NCBI GenBank assembly: GCA_019639255.1
Contig: JAHBSF010000011.1
Location: 1-52,500 of the forward strand
Source of the DNA: Acidobacteriota bacterium
GTDB lineage: Bacteria > Acidobacteriota > Blastocatellia > RBC074
Length of the DNA stretch: 52,500 bases
Direction of reading: 5' to 3'
Positions 1-9,423 of this stretch are shown here, piece after piece. Numbering within the stretch: position 1 is the stretch's first letter; the number at the start of each line of letters is the position of its first letter. The position numbers and the translations under genes were made by a program. Below the pieces are notes generated by a model that was given only the letters and a program-made list of their open reading frames with translations, was not told where the DNA came from and did no database searches.

Positions 1-1960
1 TCGCCATCAGATCGCCGCTGTCGGTTACCTTCAGTTCAAAGGTCGAGGTCGTAGCGGTGCATCCGGCCGCGATGCTTGCAGTGACGTTACCCGCTGCATT
101 TACGTTGATGCCGGTGATGGTTACGCCCATTCCGCTCTGCAACATCGCTGTGACGGTCAATGTGTTTTCAGCATCTTCCGCATCGCTTACTGTCGCGATT
201 GTTGAGACCGAGGCCGCGGCGCCGGCCGTGCGTGTTGCGTTCATTGGTGTGATCGTGGGCGGTGTGTTCGGCGCGACATCTTCGCAGGCGAAGATGTAGG
301 CCGAGCCTCTGAAGCTATCATCACCGTAGGCTCCGACCACAACCGTGTCTCCGCTGATTCCCACCGAATAGCCGAACCGATCTCCCGACGCCCCGTCCGA
401 CGCGGTCAGTTTTTTAACCTCGCCCCAGTTGTCGGCTTCAGGTCCCATCGCGCCCTTGTTCCGCTCATAGATGTAGGCCGCGCCTCTGAAGCTATCATCT
501 ATGGGCGCCCCGACCACAACCATGTCTCCGCTGATGGATACCGAGTGACCGAACTGGTCATTCGCCGCACCGTCCGAAGCGGTCAGTTTTTTGACCTCTC
601 CCCAGTTGTCAGCTCCGCCCTTGTTTCGCTCATAGATGTAGGCCGCGCCTCTGACGGAGTCATCGCCGATCGCCCCGACCAGTACCGTATCTACGCTGAT
701 GGATACCGAGTAGCCGAACTGGTCTCCCACCTCCCCGTCCGACGCGGTCAGTTTTTTGACCTCGCCCCAGTTGTCCGTTCCGCCCTTGTTTCGCTCATAG
801 ATGTGAGCCGAGCCTTTGACGGAGTCATCGCCGTAGGCCCCGACCACCACCGTGTCCGCGCTGATGGATACCGACCAGCCGAAAAACTCACTCGCCGCCC
901 CATCCGACGCCGACAGTTTTTTGACCTCGCCCCAGTTGTCCGCTCCGCCCTTGTTCCGCTCATAGATGTAGGCCGCGCCTCTTAAGCTATCATCGAAGTA
1001 GGCCCCGACCACCACGGTGTCCCCGCTAATGGATACCGAGTGGCCGAACCGGTCAAACGATGCCTCGCCCGACCCCATCAGCTTTTTAACCTCGCCCCAG
1101 TTGTCAGCTTCAGGCCCCATCACTCCCTTGTTCCGCTCATAGATGTAGGCCGCACCGCTGCCAAAATCATCGCCGATCGCCCCGACCACCACAGTGTCTC
1201 CGCTGATCCCTACCGAGTTGCCGAAACGGTCGTTCGCCGCACCGTCCGACGCGGTCAGTTTTTTAACCTCGCCCCAGTTGTCGGCTTCAGGCCCCATTGC
1301 GCCCTTGTTCCGCTCATAGATGTAGGCCGCGCCTCTGAAGCTATCAACCAAGGGCGCACCGACCACTACAGTGTCCCCGCTGATGGATACCGAAAAACCG
1401 AACCGGTCTCCCGCCGCTCCGTCCGAAGCGATCAGTTTTTTGACCTCGGTAAACAGCGGATCTATCGTCACCGGATAAACCGCCCCAGCATCCTCAACCA
1501 CCAGCGTTATCTCATCTCCTTTGCCACTCGCCTCCATATGCGTCGGCCCCGCAACCGCTCTCTTCAACTTCTCGCCGTACCCCACTCCCTTCAAACTCAC
1601 CGCCGCCTGCCACCCCTCGCCCGCGCAGTTCTCACCCGGCGTCAACCGCACGCCCTCGCGCGTAAACATCGCACGCAGATTCTGCCCCTGATGGCGCGCT
1701 TCCCACACCGTTCCGGCGCTTTTCAGCCCTTCTTCCTTCACACGCCTTAACTCTCGCCGGTCGGCCTCGATCGCCGCTCTCACCTTTTCAAACAGACCTT
1801 CTTTCTTCAGGTAGTCCACTGCCTCTCGCCCCTGAAGATTTCCGGTCGATTCATTCACCCCGCTCGCTGCGGTCGATGCATTGACGAAATGCTGTTGCCG
1901 ATACACTGCGACGACGCACATCAGACCCAGCAGGATTGCGACAACGATTCGTTTCTTCAT
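1..1960 (-). CDS. Secreted FG-GAP repeat protein (C-terminus beyond window)
   Basis: I translated this minus-strand frame directly. It opens at ATG 1960, with GGAGG 11 nt upstream, and stays open to the window edge, giving 653 codons without a stop. Residues 1-28 form a signal peptide starting MKKRIVVAILLGLM. A charged region of about 140 residues follows. Then come seven tandem FG-GAP (integrin alpha-type beta-propeller) repeats at about residues 172-553, each containing DRFGxSVxISGDTVVVGA and ending AAYIYERNKG. Repeat length is 55 or 59 residues, depending on a four-residue MGPE insertion. After the last repeat comes CEDVAPNTPPTITP and a Thr/Ala-rich region resembling Ig/cadherin-type surface domains. 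FG-GAP propellers usually mediate adhesion or ligand binding outside the cell; that role is inferred here. The response-regulator gene lies just upstream on the same strand, so the two may be co-transcribed. The repeats are nearly identical at DNA level, indicating recent internal duplication. Confidence 0.85.
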   Translation of the reverse strand, partial: MKKRIVVAILLGLMCVVAVYRQQHFVNASTAASGVNESTGNLQGREAVDYLKKEGLFEKVRAAIEADRRELRRVKEEGLKSAGTVWEARHQGQNLRAMFTREGVRLTPGENCAGEGWQAAVSLKGVGYGEKLKRAVAGPTHMEASGKGDEITLVVEDAGAVYPVTIDPLFTEVKKLIASDGAAGDRFGFSVSISGDTVVVGAPLVDSFRGAAYIYERNKGAMGPEADNWGEVKKLTASDGAANDRFGNSVGISGDTVVVGAIGDDFGSGAAYIYERNKGVMGPEADNWGEVKKLMGSGEASFDRFGHSVSISGDTVVVGAYFDDSLRGAAYIYERNKGGADNWGEVKKLSASDGAASEFFGWSVSISADTVVVGAYGDDSVKGSAHIYERNKGGTDNWGEVKKLTASDGEVGDQFGYSVSISVDTVLVGAIGDDSVRGAAYIYERNKGGADNWGEVKKLTASDGAANDQFGHSVSISGDMVVVGAPIDDSFRGAAYIYERNKGAMGPEADNWGEVKKLTASDGASGDRFGYSVGISGDTVVVGAYGDDSFRGSAYIFACEDVAPNTPPTITPMNATRTAGAAASVSTIATVSDAEDAENTLTVTAMLQSGMGVTITGINVNAAGNVTASIAAGCTATTSTFELKVTDSGDLMA

Positions 1961-2011
1961 CTTTGACTTGACCTCCATTTTGATGAATGAAAACAGGACC
2001 AGTCGGCCGTT

Positions 2012-2359
2012 TCAGGAAGCGGATTGCAGCAGTCGCCGCACGTCGATCAGGTTTTCCTTCAACACGTATCCGCACGCGCCCGCACGCCGCGCGGCCTCGC
2101 GCAACGGCTCGTCGTTGTAGTTCGTCACGATGACGACTCGCGCTTCGGGGAACGCCTCAAGCAGTTGCCTCGTCGCCGCGATCCCGTTCATTCGCGCCAT
2201 CTCGATGTCCATCAATACCCAGTCGGGCCGCTCCTCGGCGTAAATCCTCAGCACCTCGTCGCCGTCCGAAGCCTCGCTTATACACTCGGCCAGATCGGCT
2301 ACCATTCGCCTCGTCACCTGGCGCATCGGGGCGTTGTCCTCTACTATCAGCAGCTTCAT
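2012..2359 (-). CDS. Single-domain response regulator (CheY-like receiver)
   Basis: This 115-residue protein is a lone REC domain with no output domain. It begins MKLLIVEDNAPMRQ. Acidic-pocket residues are E7 and D8, the phospho-acceptor is D51 in VLMDIEM, the switch Thr lies in VVIVTNYND, and the conserved Lys is in GYVLKEN near the C-terminus. The family works by accepting phosphate from a histidine kinase and signalling through protein contacts. No kinase is visible in the window. ATG 2359 is preceded by GGAGCG. The FG-GAP gene begins 51 nt downstream on the same strand, so regulated surface display is possible but unproven. Confidence 0.85.
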   Translation of the reverse strand: MKLLIVEDNAPMRQVTRRMVADLAECISEASDGDEVLRIYAEERPDWVLMDIEMARMNGIAATRQLLEAFPEARVVIVTNYNDEPLREAARRAGACGYVLKENLIDVRRLLQSAS

Positions 2360-2438
2360 TTGCGCTCCTTCGTCATCGGCGGTGAAATTATCCGAAGAAG
2401 CAGCAGGCGTTGGTATCCGTGCCGCCGCTCAATTTCAT

Positions 2439-2456
2439 ATGAGTGGCGCTACTCAT
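2439..2456. promoter_or_regulatory. Imperfect 18-bp palindrome between divergent genes
   Basis: ATGAGT and ACTCAT flank a 6-bp GGCGCT centre. The site lies between the divergent response-regulator gene and the cytochrome/DUF1549 gene. Two more CTCATT motifs follow at about 2474 and 2512. This could be an operator; nothing else supports it. Confidence 0.3.
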
Positions 2457-2539
2457 TTTCTTTAGGTGGGAATGCTCATTGACCTTAACGCGCCGTCGGA
2501 ATAATGTTACTCATTCTCTACAATGACCCTGGAAATGCG

Positions 2540-5020
2540 ATGAAGCTAAAGAACTCTTTCAAGCTGCTGCTGGTCTTCGCCCTGGCCGGAGCCGGTGTTT
2601 TCACCGCACAAACCGCATCGGCCGGCGCCGATCTGTTCGCCGACGAAGTAGCGCCGATCTTCGCCGCACACTGCGTTTCGTGCCACGGCGCGCGCGTGCA
2701 GCGCGGCGGCCTCGACCTGCGCACCGAAACCGCCGCACTGCGCGGCGGCTCGCGCGGCCCCATAGTCATACCGGGCAACCCGCGAGAAAGCCTTCTTTAC
2801 CGATTCATCACCCACGCCGAAGAACCCGGCATGCCGCTCGGCGGCGACAAACTCGCCGACGCCGCCATAGCCTCGATCGCGCGATGGATCGAACGGCTTT
2901 CACCCGCTGTAGTCGCCGCGCCCGTCGAGCCCGCAACGCCCGTGCGCGCTCCGGGCTACAAGATCACCGACGCCGACCGCGCCTTCTGGTCCTTCATTCC
3001 CCCGGCGCGTCCGAATCCGCCTGCGGTCAAAAATACCGCGTGGGTGCGCAATGAAATCGACGCATTCATTCTGAAGAGCCTCGAAGACGCCGGACTTTCG
3101 CCCGCTCCGCCGGCCGAACCGCGAGTGCTTCTGCGCCGCGTATATTTCGATCTGACGGGGTTGCCGCCATCCCCCGAAGAAATGGCCGAGTTTCTGCGCG
3201 ATCCGTCCGATGCGGCATATACCCGCGTGGTTGAAAAACTGCTCGCTTCGCCGCATTACGGCGAACGATGGGGCCGCCACTGGCTGGATCTGGCGCGCTA
3301 CGCAGACAGCGGCGGATACGAATTCGACTACGACCGGCCCCACGCCTGGCGCTACCGCGACTGGGTAATCCAGTCCTTCAACGCCGATATGCCCTACGAC
3401 CGCTTCATACGCGAACAACTCGCCGGAGACGAACTCAACCCCAATGATCCGCAGGCGCTCGTTTCGACGGGTTTTTGCCGCAACGGTCCCACGGTCGACA
3501 ACGCCAACAACGAAGAAACGCGCACCGATGAACTCGACGATCTCGTTACAACCACGTCATCGGTTTTCCTCGGGCTGACCGTAGGCTGCGCGCGCTGCCA
3601 CGATCACAAATACGACGCGATCCCGCAGCGCGACTACTACCGCTTGCAGGCCGTTTTCGGCTCCTCGCAGAAAACCGACCGCGTGCTGGTCAGTGCAGCC
3701 GAAGAATCGGCGCACAAGGCCCGGCTGAAGGAAATCGACGCCGAGATAAAACCGCTGCGCACGCGCATTGTTGCGATCGAAAAACCCGTGCGCGATCAGT
3801 TGCTCGCCGAAAAGGTGGAGTTTCACGTGCGCCTGGCCGAGGGTGCGGGCGCGCTTGGCGGAAAAACGCGCGAGCAGTTCCGCGAGGAAACCGCCCGGCG
3901 TTTTGCAAAAGACGTAAACCTTCAGGCCGAAGAAATCGAGGAACGCCTCTCGGAAAGCGAGATAAAGGAGCGCAAGGATCTGCAAAAACAGATCGCGGAG
4001 ATCAACAAAAAACGCCCGAAACCCCTCCCCGCCGCAATGGGCGTCACCAACCGCAAGACGCCGGGCAGATCCTTTGTACACGTGCGCGGCGACTGGCGGC
4101 AAAAGGGCGAAGAAGTATTTCCCGGATTCCCTGCGGTGCTGTCGAACGGCGCTGCAATCAATCCCGTCAACCGCCGCCGCCAACTGGCCGACTGGATTGC
4201 GAGGGCCGACAATCCGTTGACTGCGCGCGTAGCGGTCAACCGCATATGGCAATATCATTTCGGGCGCGGAATCGTGCGCACGCCGAGCGATTTCGGCGCT
4301 ACGGGCGACCGCCCAAGTCATCCCGAACTGCTGGACCGGCTCGCAACCGGGTTCGTCAAACAGGGCTGGAGCTGGAAGGCGATGCACCGCCTTATTCTGC
4401 AATCCAGCACGTACCGTCAGGCGAGCCGATACGATGCTCAGGCTGCGGCGAAAGACCCGGAAAACCGGTTGCTGTGGCGCTTCAATCCGCGGCGCATCGA
4501 ATCCGAAGCCATACGCGATGCCGTGCTTGTTGCGAGCGGAAACCTGAACCGGAAGATGGGCGGTCCCGGCGTCTATCCGCCGATCGACCGCGCCGTGATT
4601 GATACGGGTTCGCGCCCGCGCTGGCCGCTGGATGCAAAAGAAGGGTCCGATGTATGGAGGCGCAGCGTATACATATTCGTCAAACGTTCGGTGCTCGTGC
4701 CGCTGCTGGAGGTCTTCGATTGTCCGGTGACTACGGTGTCGGCGCCCGTGCGCTCGGCTTCTACGGTATCGCCGCAGGCGCTGGCGCTGCTCAACAACGA
4801 ATTCGTTTTGGAGCAGGCCGAAGCGTTTGCCGTGAGGGTCAAACGCGAGGCCGGAGAAGATGCGAATGCACAGATTGTAAGGGCGTTTGAGATTGCGCTC
4901 GGGAGGCCGCCCGGCGAGAAGGAAACGGGATGGGCCAGAGAGTTTTTGTCCGAAGGCGCGGCGATGAGAGATCTGTGCCACGCGCTGTTTAACGTCAACG
5001 AGTTTGTTTACCTGGACTGA
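2540..5020 (+). CDS. PSCyt1-DUF1549-DUF1553 cytochrome-like secreted protein
   Basis: I chose ATG 2540 because it opens a clear signal peptide ([19 protein letters not shown], cleavage near residue 28); an upstream ATG at 2504 would place twelve residues before it. The product is 826 residues. The N-terminus carries a PSCyt1 heme motif CVSCH at 45-49. The DUF1549 (PSCyt2) part follows, with its characteristic second motif [12 protein letters not shown] near residue 350. A charged, probably coiled-coil stretch (about 390-500) separates it from DUF1553 (about 545-820), recognised by [18 protein letters not shown] and [13 protein letters not shown]. This architecture is common in Planctomycetes and Acidobacteria, usually next to a DUF1501 gene, as here. 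The exact substrate is unknown; a role in periplasmic polysaccharide breakdown is often proposed. Confidence 0.9.
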   Translation: MKLKNSFKLLLVFALAGAGVFTAQTASAGADLFADEVAPIFAAHCVSCHGARVQRGGLDLRTETAALRGGSRGPIVIPGNPRESLLYRFITHAEEPGMPLGGDKLADAAIASIARWIERLSPAVVAAPVEPATPVRAPGYKITDADRAFWSFIPPARPNPPAVKNTAWVRNEIDAFILKSLEDAGLSPAPPAEPRVLLRRVYFDLTGLPPSPEEMAEFLRDPSDAAYTRVVEKLLASPHYGERWGRHWLDLARYADSGGYEFDYDRPHAWRYRDWVIQSFNADMPYDRFIREQLAGDELNPNDPQALVSTGFCRNGPTVDNANNEETRTDELDDLVTTTSSVFLGLTVGCARCHDHKYDAIPQRDYYRLQAVFGSSQKTDRVLVSAAEESAHKARLKEIDAEIKPLRTRIVAIEKPVRDQLLAEKVEFHVRLAEGAGALGGKTREQFREETARRFAKDVNLQAEEIEERLSESEIKERKDLQKQIAEINKKRPKPLPAAMGVTNRKTPGRSFVHVRGDWRQKGEEVFPGFPAVLSNGAAINPVNRRRQLADWIARADNPLTARVAVNRIWQYHFGRGIVRTPSDFGATGDRPSHPELLDRLATGFVKQGWSWKAMHRLILQSSTYRQASRYDAQAAAKDPENRLLWRFNPRRIESEAIRDAVLVASGNLNRKMGGPGVYPPIDRAVIDTGSRPRWPLDAKEGSDVWRRSVYIFVKRSVLVPLLEVFDCPVTTVSAPVRSASTVSPQALALLNNEFVLEQAEAFAVRVKREAGEDANAQIVRAFEIALGRPPGEKETGWAREFLSEGAAMRDLCHALFNVNEFVYLD

Positions 5021-5064
5021 AGAGAGATAACGGAACAGACGAAAGATAACGGAACAAACGAAAA
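5021..5064. repeat. Palindromic-family repeat, left arm of GxxExxY-bearing copy
   Basis: AGAGATAACGGAACAGACGAAA is followed by a second unit, GATAACGGAACAAACGAAA. It starts right after the DUF1553 stop codon and ends at the stop codon of the GxxExxY gene. Its partner arm lies at 5472-5513, so the gene takes the place of the usual short loop. Confidence 0.8.
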
Positions 5065-5451
5065 TTATTGCTGTCCCAGAATGTTTGGAATCCGGATCTG
5101 TTCAAGCAGGGGATAGTGACCGAAATTGAAAAGCAGCCCGAGTTGATAGTCGGCGGCTTTCAAATAGTTTCGGACCTGTGCAAGATGTTCCGGCGCCAAT
5201 TTGGCAACGGCCTTGATCTCAACGATGATCTCGTCGTAGCAGACGAAGTCGGGTTTGTAGGTCTGCTTGAGGGGATGCCCCTGATAGTAGAGCTTCAGCG
5301 GTTTCTGTGCGGCGAATGGAATGCCGGTTCTGGTAAACTCGATTTCCAGACATTCCTGATAGACCGATTCGAGGAACCCGTTGCCCAGCGACTTGTAAAC
5401 ATTCATGCAAGCGCCGCGGATTGCGTAACTTTCAGGCCCGTAGATAAGCAT
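5065..5451 (-). CDS. GxxExxY family protein (PD-(D/E)xK-like)
   Basis: This 128-residue protein starts at ATG 5451, with GAGGTG a few bases upstream. The longer open frame extending to 5913 overlaps the start of the DUF1501 gene and is rejected. The family motif is GFLESVY at residues 25-31. A PD-(D/E)xK-like core is visible as KPDF (D68) followed by VEIK (E78, K80), and the fold ends in the usual YLKAADYQLGLLFNFG segment. TIGR04256-type GxxExxY proteins are small, often multicopy and of unknown function; nuclease activity is predicted from the fold, not shown. The gene is bracketed exactly by the two arms of the window-wide palindromic repeat and splits the otherwise typical DUF1549/DUF1501 pair, so it looks like cargo of an inserted element. 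Confidence 0.85.
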   Translation of the reverse strand: MLIYGPESYAIRGACMNVYKSLGNGFLESVYQECLEIEFTRTGIPFAAQKPLKLYYQGHPLKQTYKPDFVCYDEIIVEIKAVAKLAPEHLAQVRNYLKAADYQLGLLFNFGHYPLLEQIRIPNILGQQ

Positions 5452-5471
5452 GCGACACCTCGGGTATTTTT

Positions 5472-5513
5472 GGTTTGTTTCGTGCTTTTTCGTTTGTTTC
5501 GTTATCTCTCTTT
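5472..5513. repeat. Palindromic-family repeat, right arm of GxxExxY-bearing copy
   Basis: It reads GGTTTGTTTCGTGCTTTTTCG and then CGTTTGTTTCGTTATCTCTC. The outer 21 bases complement the outer end of the 5021-5064 arm with two mismatches. The inner parts have diverged. Confidence 0.75.
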
Positions 5514-5538
5514 GGTCGGCTGAGGAGGCCTGACGAGG

Positions 5539-6957
5539 ATGAAGAATATAACACGCCGCGATCTGATCTTTCGCGCAGGCGCGGGTTTCGGCGGGCTGGC
5601 GCTTGCAACGCTGCTCGACGGCGACGGACTGCTGGCCGACGCGCCGCAAAAGCGCCCCAATCCGCTCGCCTCGCGTCCCTCCCACTTTCCGGCGAAAGCC
5701 AAATCCGTCATCTTCCTGTTTATGTACGGTGGGCCGAGTCAGGTCGATCTGTTCGATCCCAAGCCGGAACTTGCGCGCTTTCACGGCAAGCCCATGACGG
5801 GCAAGGGCCAGATCGAAGTTTTCTTCGGCAACCCCGGCAACCTCATGGCCTCGCCCTACGAGTTCAAAAAGTACGGACAGTCGGGCATCGAGGCATCGGA
5901 GTTGTTCCCGCACGTGGGCGCGCGCGCCGACGATCTGTGCGTCATACGCTCGCTATACACTACGAGCAACAACCATTCGCCCGCGATCTTTATGATGAAC
6001 AGCGGGAACATGCGGCCCGGAAATCCCTCGCTGGGTTCCTGGCTGGGTTACGGACTCGGAAGCGTCAACGAAAACCTGCCGGCCTATATCGTGATGTACG
6101 ACTGGCGCGGCGGTCCGATAGGCGGTGCGCCGAACTGGAGTTCGGGTTTTATGCCCGCAGCGTTTCAGGGCACGCCATTTCGCTCGGGCTCGACGCCCAT
6201 TGTAGATCTGAATCCGCCGAAGTGGGTCGATCCTCATCGGCAGCGCAGAGAAGTCGATTTCATACAGAAACTCAATCAGGAGCATCTCGACGCGCATCCG
6301 GGAAGCTCGGATCTCGAAGCCCGCATCGCGTCTTATGAACTCGCCTTTCAGATGCAGACGCACGCGCCCGAAGCCGTGGATCTGGAAAAGGAATCCGAAG
6401 CGACGAAAAAACTCTACGGCATAGGCGAAAAAACCACCGATTATTTCGGCCGGCAGTGTTTGACTGCGCGGCGGCTCGTAGAACGCGGCGTGAGGTTCGT
6501 ACAGCTTTACAGCGGCGGGGGCCACCAGCAGGAATCCTGGGACGCGCATTACGGACTGGATGAAAATCATCGACTGCACTGCGCAGAAACCGACAAACCC
6601 ATTGCGGGATTGCTCGCGGATCTGAAGGCGAGAGGTCTGCTGGATGAAACGCTCGTAGTCTGGGGAGGCGAATTCGGAAGGATGCCCATATCGCAATCCG
6701 CAATCGGGCGCGATCACAATCCTCACGGCTTTACGATGTGGCTTGCGGGCGGAGGAGTAAAGGGAGGACAGGTCATAGGCGCAACCGACGAATTCGGCTA
6801 CAAGGCCGCAGAAGAACCATATTCAGTACACGATCTGCACGCGACGCTGCTGCACGCGCTCGGCCTGGATCACCGCAAACTGACTTATTATTACGGCGGC
6901 CGCGATCAGCGGCTCACAAACTTCGGCGGCGACCCGATACTCAAGGTCTTCGCCTGA
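5539..6957 (+). CDS. DUF1501 family protein, Tat-exported
   Basis: This is a 472-residue protein. The N-terminus has a twin-arginine signal (TRRDLIF at 5-11 followed by a hydrophobic Ala/Gly stretch). The mature domain shows the DUF1501 signatures VIFLFMYGGPSQVDLFDPKP, SELFPHVGARADDLCVIRS, ERGVRFVQLYSGGGH and LVVWGGEFGRMP. DUF1501 belongs to the alkaline phosphatase/sulfatase-like fold group, but no enzymatic role is established. ATG 5539 is preceded by GAGGAGG. It normally follows a DUF1549/DUF1553 gene, as here, and the pair probably acts together in the periplasm. The only unusual point is the GxxExxY insertion between them. Confidence 0.9.
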   Translation: MKNITRRDLIFRAGAGFGGLALATLLDGDGLLADAPQKRPNPLASRPSHFPAKAKSVIFLFMYGGPSQVDLFDPKPELARFHGKPMTGKGQIEVFFGNPGNLMASPYEFKKYGQSGIEASELFPHVGARADDLCVIRSLYTTSNNHSPAIFMMNSGNMRPGNPSLGSWLGYGLGSVNENLPAYIVMYDWRGGPIGGAPNWSSGFMPAAFQGTPFRSGSTPIVDLNPPKWVDPHRQRREVDFIQKLNQEHLDAHPGSSDLEARIASYELAFQMQTHAPEAVDLEKESEATKKLYGIGEKTTDYFGRQCLTARRLVERGVRFVQLYSGGGHQQESWDAHYGLDENHRLHCAETDKPIAGLLADLKARGLLDETLVVWGGEFGRMPISQSAIGRDHNPHGFTMWLAGGGVKGGQVIGATDEFGYKAAEEPYSVHDLHATLLHALGLDHRKLTYYYGGRDQRLTNFGGDPILKVFA

Positions 6958-6972
6958 TTATGAAACGCTATA

Positions 6973-7008
6973 GAGAATACGGAACAAACGCAATGAAACG
7001 GAATACAC
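6973..7008. repeat. Half copy of palindromic repeat family
   Basis: GAGAATACGGAACAAACG followed by CAATGAAACGGAATACAC resembles one arm only. No complementary arm follows before the hydrolase start at 7032. Both flanking genes are on the plus strand, so transcription may run through it. Confidence 0.6.
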
Positions 7009-7031
7009 CTGAAAGAGAGATATTGGGGAAT

Positions 7032-8441
7032 ATGAAACGATTGTTGTTTGCATTCATGCTGCTGCTCTGCATCCAGGTCGCGGGACCGGCGCAGGCGCCC
7101 GCGCCTTTGGGTCCTCCCGTAGTTGCACCCGGCGAAACCACGGCGCTCGACCGTTACGTCGCCGCACCCGATCCGACCTACAAATACGAGGTCGTCAACA
7201 AGGTTCAGGGCAAGGGCTACACCGCGTTCATCATCGACATGACGTCGCAGACCTGGCGATCGGCGAGCGAAGTAAATCGCCCGGTATGGCGTCACTGGAT
7301 GATCATGGTCAAGCCGGACGAAGTGAAAAGCAGCAAAGCGCTGCTTTATATATCGGGCGGCAACAACAACAGCGGCCCGCCGAGGGACGCCGATCAACCC
7401 GTAGTCCAGATCGCCACGACTACAAAATCCATCGTCACCGAACTGCGCATGATTCCCAACCAGCCGCTTACTTTCTCCGATGACGGACGGCCGCGCACCG
7501 AAGACGATATGATCGCCTACACCTGGGACAAATACCTCAAAACGGGCGACGAGATGTGGCCCGCGCGCCTGCCGATGACCAAGGCCGCAGTGCGCGCGAT
7601 GGATACGATCACCGCAGTAGCGGCGAGCGAAGCGGGCGGCCGTTTGACGGTGGACGGCTTTGTAGTCGCGGGCGGCTCCAAACGCGGATGGACTACGTGG
7701 ACTACGGCGGCGGTGGACAAGCGCGTAGTCGGCGTCGTTCCGATCGTAATCGACCTGCTCAACGTAGAAGCGTCGTTTCGCCATCATTTCGGAGTATATG
7801 GTTACTACGCTCCGGCGGTGATGGAGTACGAGCAGATGGGATTGATGAACTGGCAGGGCACGCGGCAGTACCACAACCTGATGAAGCTGGTCGAGCCGTT
7901 TTCGTACCGTCACCGGTATCAGATGCCGAAGTTCATCATCAACGCCACGGGTGATCAGTTTTTCGTCCCGGATTCGTGGCAGTTCTATTACAACGATCTG
8001 CCCGGTGTGAAGCATCTGCGGTATGTGCCGAACGCCGAACATTCGCTGCGCGGTTCGGATGCGTGGCTGACGCTGATTTCGTGCTACAACTCGATCCTTA
8101 CAAATGCCGAGCTGCCGAAGTACGACTGGCGCATAGAGAAGGACGGAACCATTCGCGTCGAAACGAAAACCAAACCTACGGAAGTAAAACTCTGGCAGGC
8201 GACCAACCCCGGCGCACGCGACTTCCGGTTGACCACGATCGGACCCAAGTGGACCAGCACGCCGCTGGCCGATCAGGGCAACGGAGTCTATACGGCGAAG
8301 GTAGCTCCGCCCAAACGCGGCTGGACGGCCTATATGGTGGAAATGACGTTCCCGAGCGGACTGCTGCTTGCTCCTTACAAGTTCACTACGGGCGTCAAAG
8401 TAGTCCCGGACGTGCTGCCGTTCGCGGATGAAAAACAATGA
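7032..8441 (+). CDS. PhoPQ-activated pathogenicity-related protein-like hydrolase (PqaA family)
   Basis: The start ATG 7032 opens a signal peptide (MKRLLFAFMLLLCIQVAG); the upstream part of the open frame is repeat-derived. The 469-residue product resembles the PqaA/PhoPQ-activated family, an alpha/beta-hydrolase-type fold. The likely triad is S216 in the nucleophile elbow GGSKRGW, D308 in NATGDQFF and H337 in PNAEHSLRG. Other family-like blocks are LYISGGNNN near the start of the mature domain and GYYAPAVMEYEQMGLM. The role of the family is uncertain; PqaA was linked to antimicrobial peptide resistance in Salmonella. It ends 20 nt before the Gfo/Idh gene start, so the two are probably co-transcribed. 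Confidence 0.85.
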   Translation: MKRLLFAFMLLLCIQVAGPAQAPAPLGPPVVAPGETTALDRYVAAPDPTYKYEVVNKVQGKGYTAFIIDMTSQTWRSASEVNRPVWRHWMIMVKPDEVKSSKALLYISGGNNNSGPPRDADQPVVQIATTTKSIVTELRMIPNQPLTFSDDGRPRTEDDMIAYTWDKYLKTGDEMWPARLPMTKAAVRAMDTITAVAASEAGGRLTVDGFVVAGGSKRGWTTWTTAAVDKRVVGVVPIVIDLLNVEASFRHHFGVYGYYAPAVMEYEQMGLMNWQGTRQYHNLMKLVEPFSYRHRYQMPKFIINATGDQFFVPDSWQFYYNDLPGVKHLRYVPNAEHSLRGSDAWLTLISCYNSILTNAELPKYDWRIEKDGTIRVETKTKPTEVKLWQATNPGARDFRLTTIGPKWTSTPLADQGNGVYTAKVAPPKRGWTAYMVEMTFPSGLLLAPYKFTTGVKVVPDVLPFADEKQ

Positions 8442-8460
8442 AAAACAATCAGAGATGACG

Positions 8461-9423
8461 ATGGCCAAACTTGGATGGGGCGTGCTGAGCACGTCGAAAT
8501 TCGCGCGCACGAAGTTTCTTCCCGCGATGCAAAACTGCCGGTTCGCCGAAGCCTCGGCGATTGCATCGGCCAATGCGGAGAAGGCGCGGGAGATCGCGCG
8601 CGAGGCGGGCATTGCTAAGGTTTACGCATCGTATGAGGAACTGCTCGCCGATCCCGCAATCGAGGTCGTATACAATCCGCTGCCGAATCACCTGCACGTC
8701 GAGTGGTCTATCAGGGCGCTCGAAGCCGGGAAACACGTTTTGTGCGAAAAGCCGATTGCGATGAATGCGGCCGAGGCCGAAGTACTGCTCGAAGCTTCGA
8801 AGCGATATCCGAAGCTGAAGATCATGGAAGCCTTCATGTACCGGCATCATCCGCAGTGGCGGCGCGCCAAACAGATCGTGGATGAGGGCGGGATCGGAGA
8901 GATGCGCACGGTGCAGTCGTTTTTTTCCTATTACAACCTAGATCCGGAAAATATACGCAACCGCGCCGACATCGGCGGCGGCGGAATGATGGATATAGGA
9001 TGTTACTGCGTGTCGCTGTCGAGGTTCCTTTTCGGCGCCGAACCTGAGCGCGTCTCCGGCGCGGTCGAGTACGATCCGGATCTCGGAATCGACAGGCTCG
9101 CATCGGGATTGCTCGATTTCGGGCGCGGGACGGCGATTTTTACGTGTTCGACGCAGGTTTCGCCCTACCAGCGCGTGAATATATGCGGGACGAAAGGGAG
9201 AGTCGAAATAGAGATTCCCTTCAACGCGCCTCCGGATCGTCCGTGCCGTATCTGGCACGAGACGGCTGGCGGAATCGAGGAGATCGTTTTTGAGATCTGC
9301 GATCAGTACACGATCGAGGCGGATCTTTTTTCGCGCGCCGTGCTCGATGACACGGCGCCGCCCACGCCGATTGAAGACGCGGTGGCGAATATGCGGGTGA
9401 TCGATGCGATAAGAGAGAGATAA
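8461..9423 (+). CDS. Gfo/Idh/MocA family NAD(P)-dependent oxidoreductase
   Basis: This is a 320-residue protein. The N-terminal Rossmann segment is LGWGVLSTSKFA, and the family signature EKP is at 96-98 in HVLCEKPIAMN. The C-terminal alpha/beta dimerisation domain includes GGGGMMDIGCYCVSL. Members oxidise sugars or inositols, or reduce related carbonyls, with NAD(P); the substrate cannot be told from sequence. I chose ATG 8461 because it has AGAG six bases upstream; ATGs at 8428 and 8455 are alternatives, and 8428 would overlap the previous gene. The last codons (ending R-E-R-stop) lie in the left arm of the 9411-9513 repeat, whose AGATAA supplies the stop codon. Confidence 0.88.
   Translation: MAKLGWGVLSTSKFARTKFLPAMQNCRFAEASAIASANAEKAREIAREAGIAKVYASYEELLADPAIEVVYNPLPNHLHVEWSIRALEAGKHVLCEKPIAMNAAEAEVLLEASKRYPKLKIMEAFMYRHHPQWRRAKQIVDEGGIGEMRTVQSFFSYYNLDPENIRNRADIGGGGMMDIGCYCVSLSRFLFGAEPERVSGAVEYDPDLGIDRLASGLLDFGRGTAIFTCSTQVSPYQRVNICGTKGRVEIEIPFNAPPDRPCRIWHETAGGIEEIVFEICDQYTIEADLFSRAVLDDTAPPTPIEDAVANMRVIDAIRER

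Noticed and set aside
545-1750. Long plus-strand open frames with repeated DLAPVVRSALV-type segments
   Set aside because: They are the antisense of the FG-GAP repeats, whose identical units keep several frames open. The minus frame has signal peptide, ribosome site and family motifs.
5452-5913. N-terminal extension of the GxxExxY frame
   Set aside because: It overlaps the DUF1501 start and the repeat arm. A good ribosome site precedes ATG 5451.
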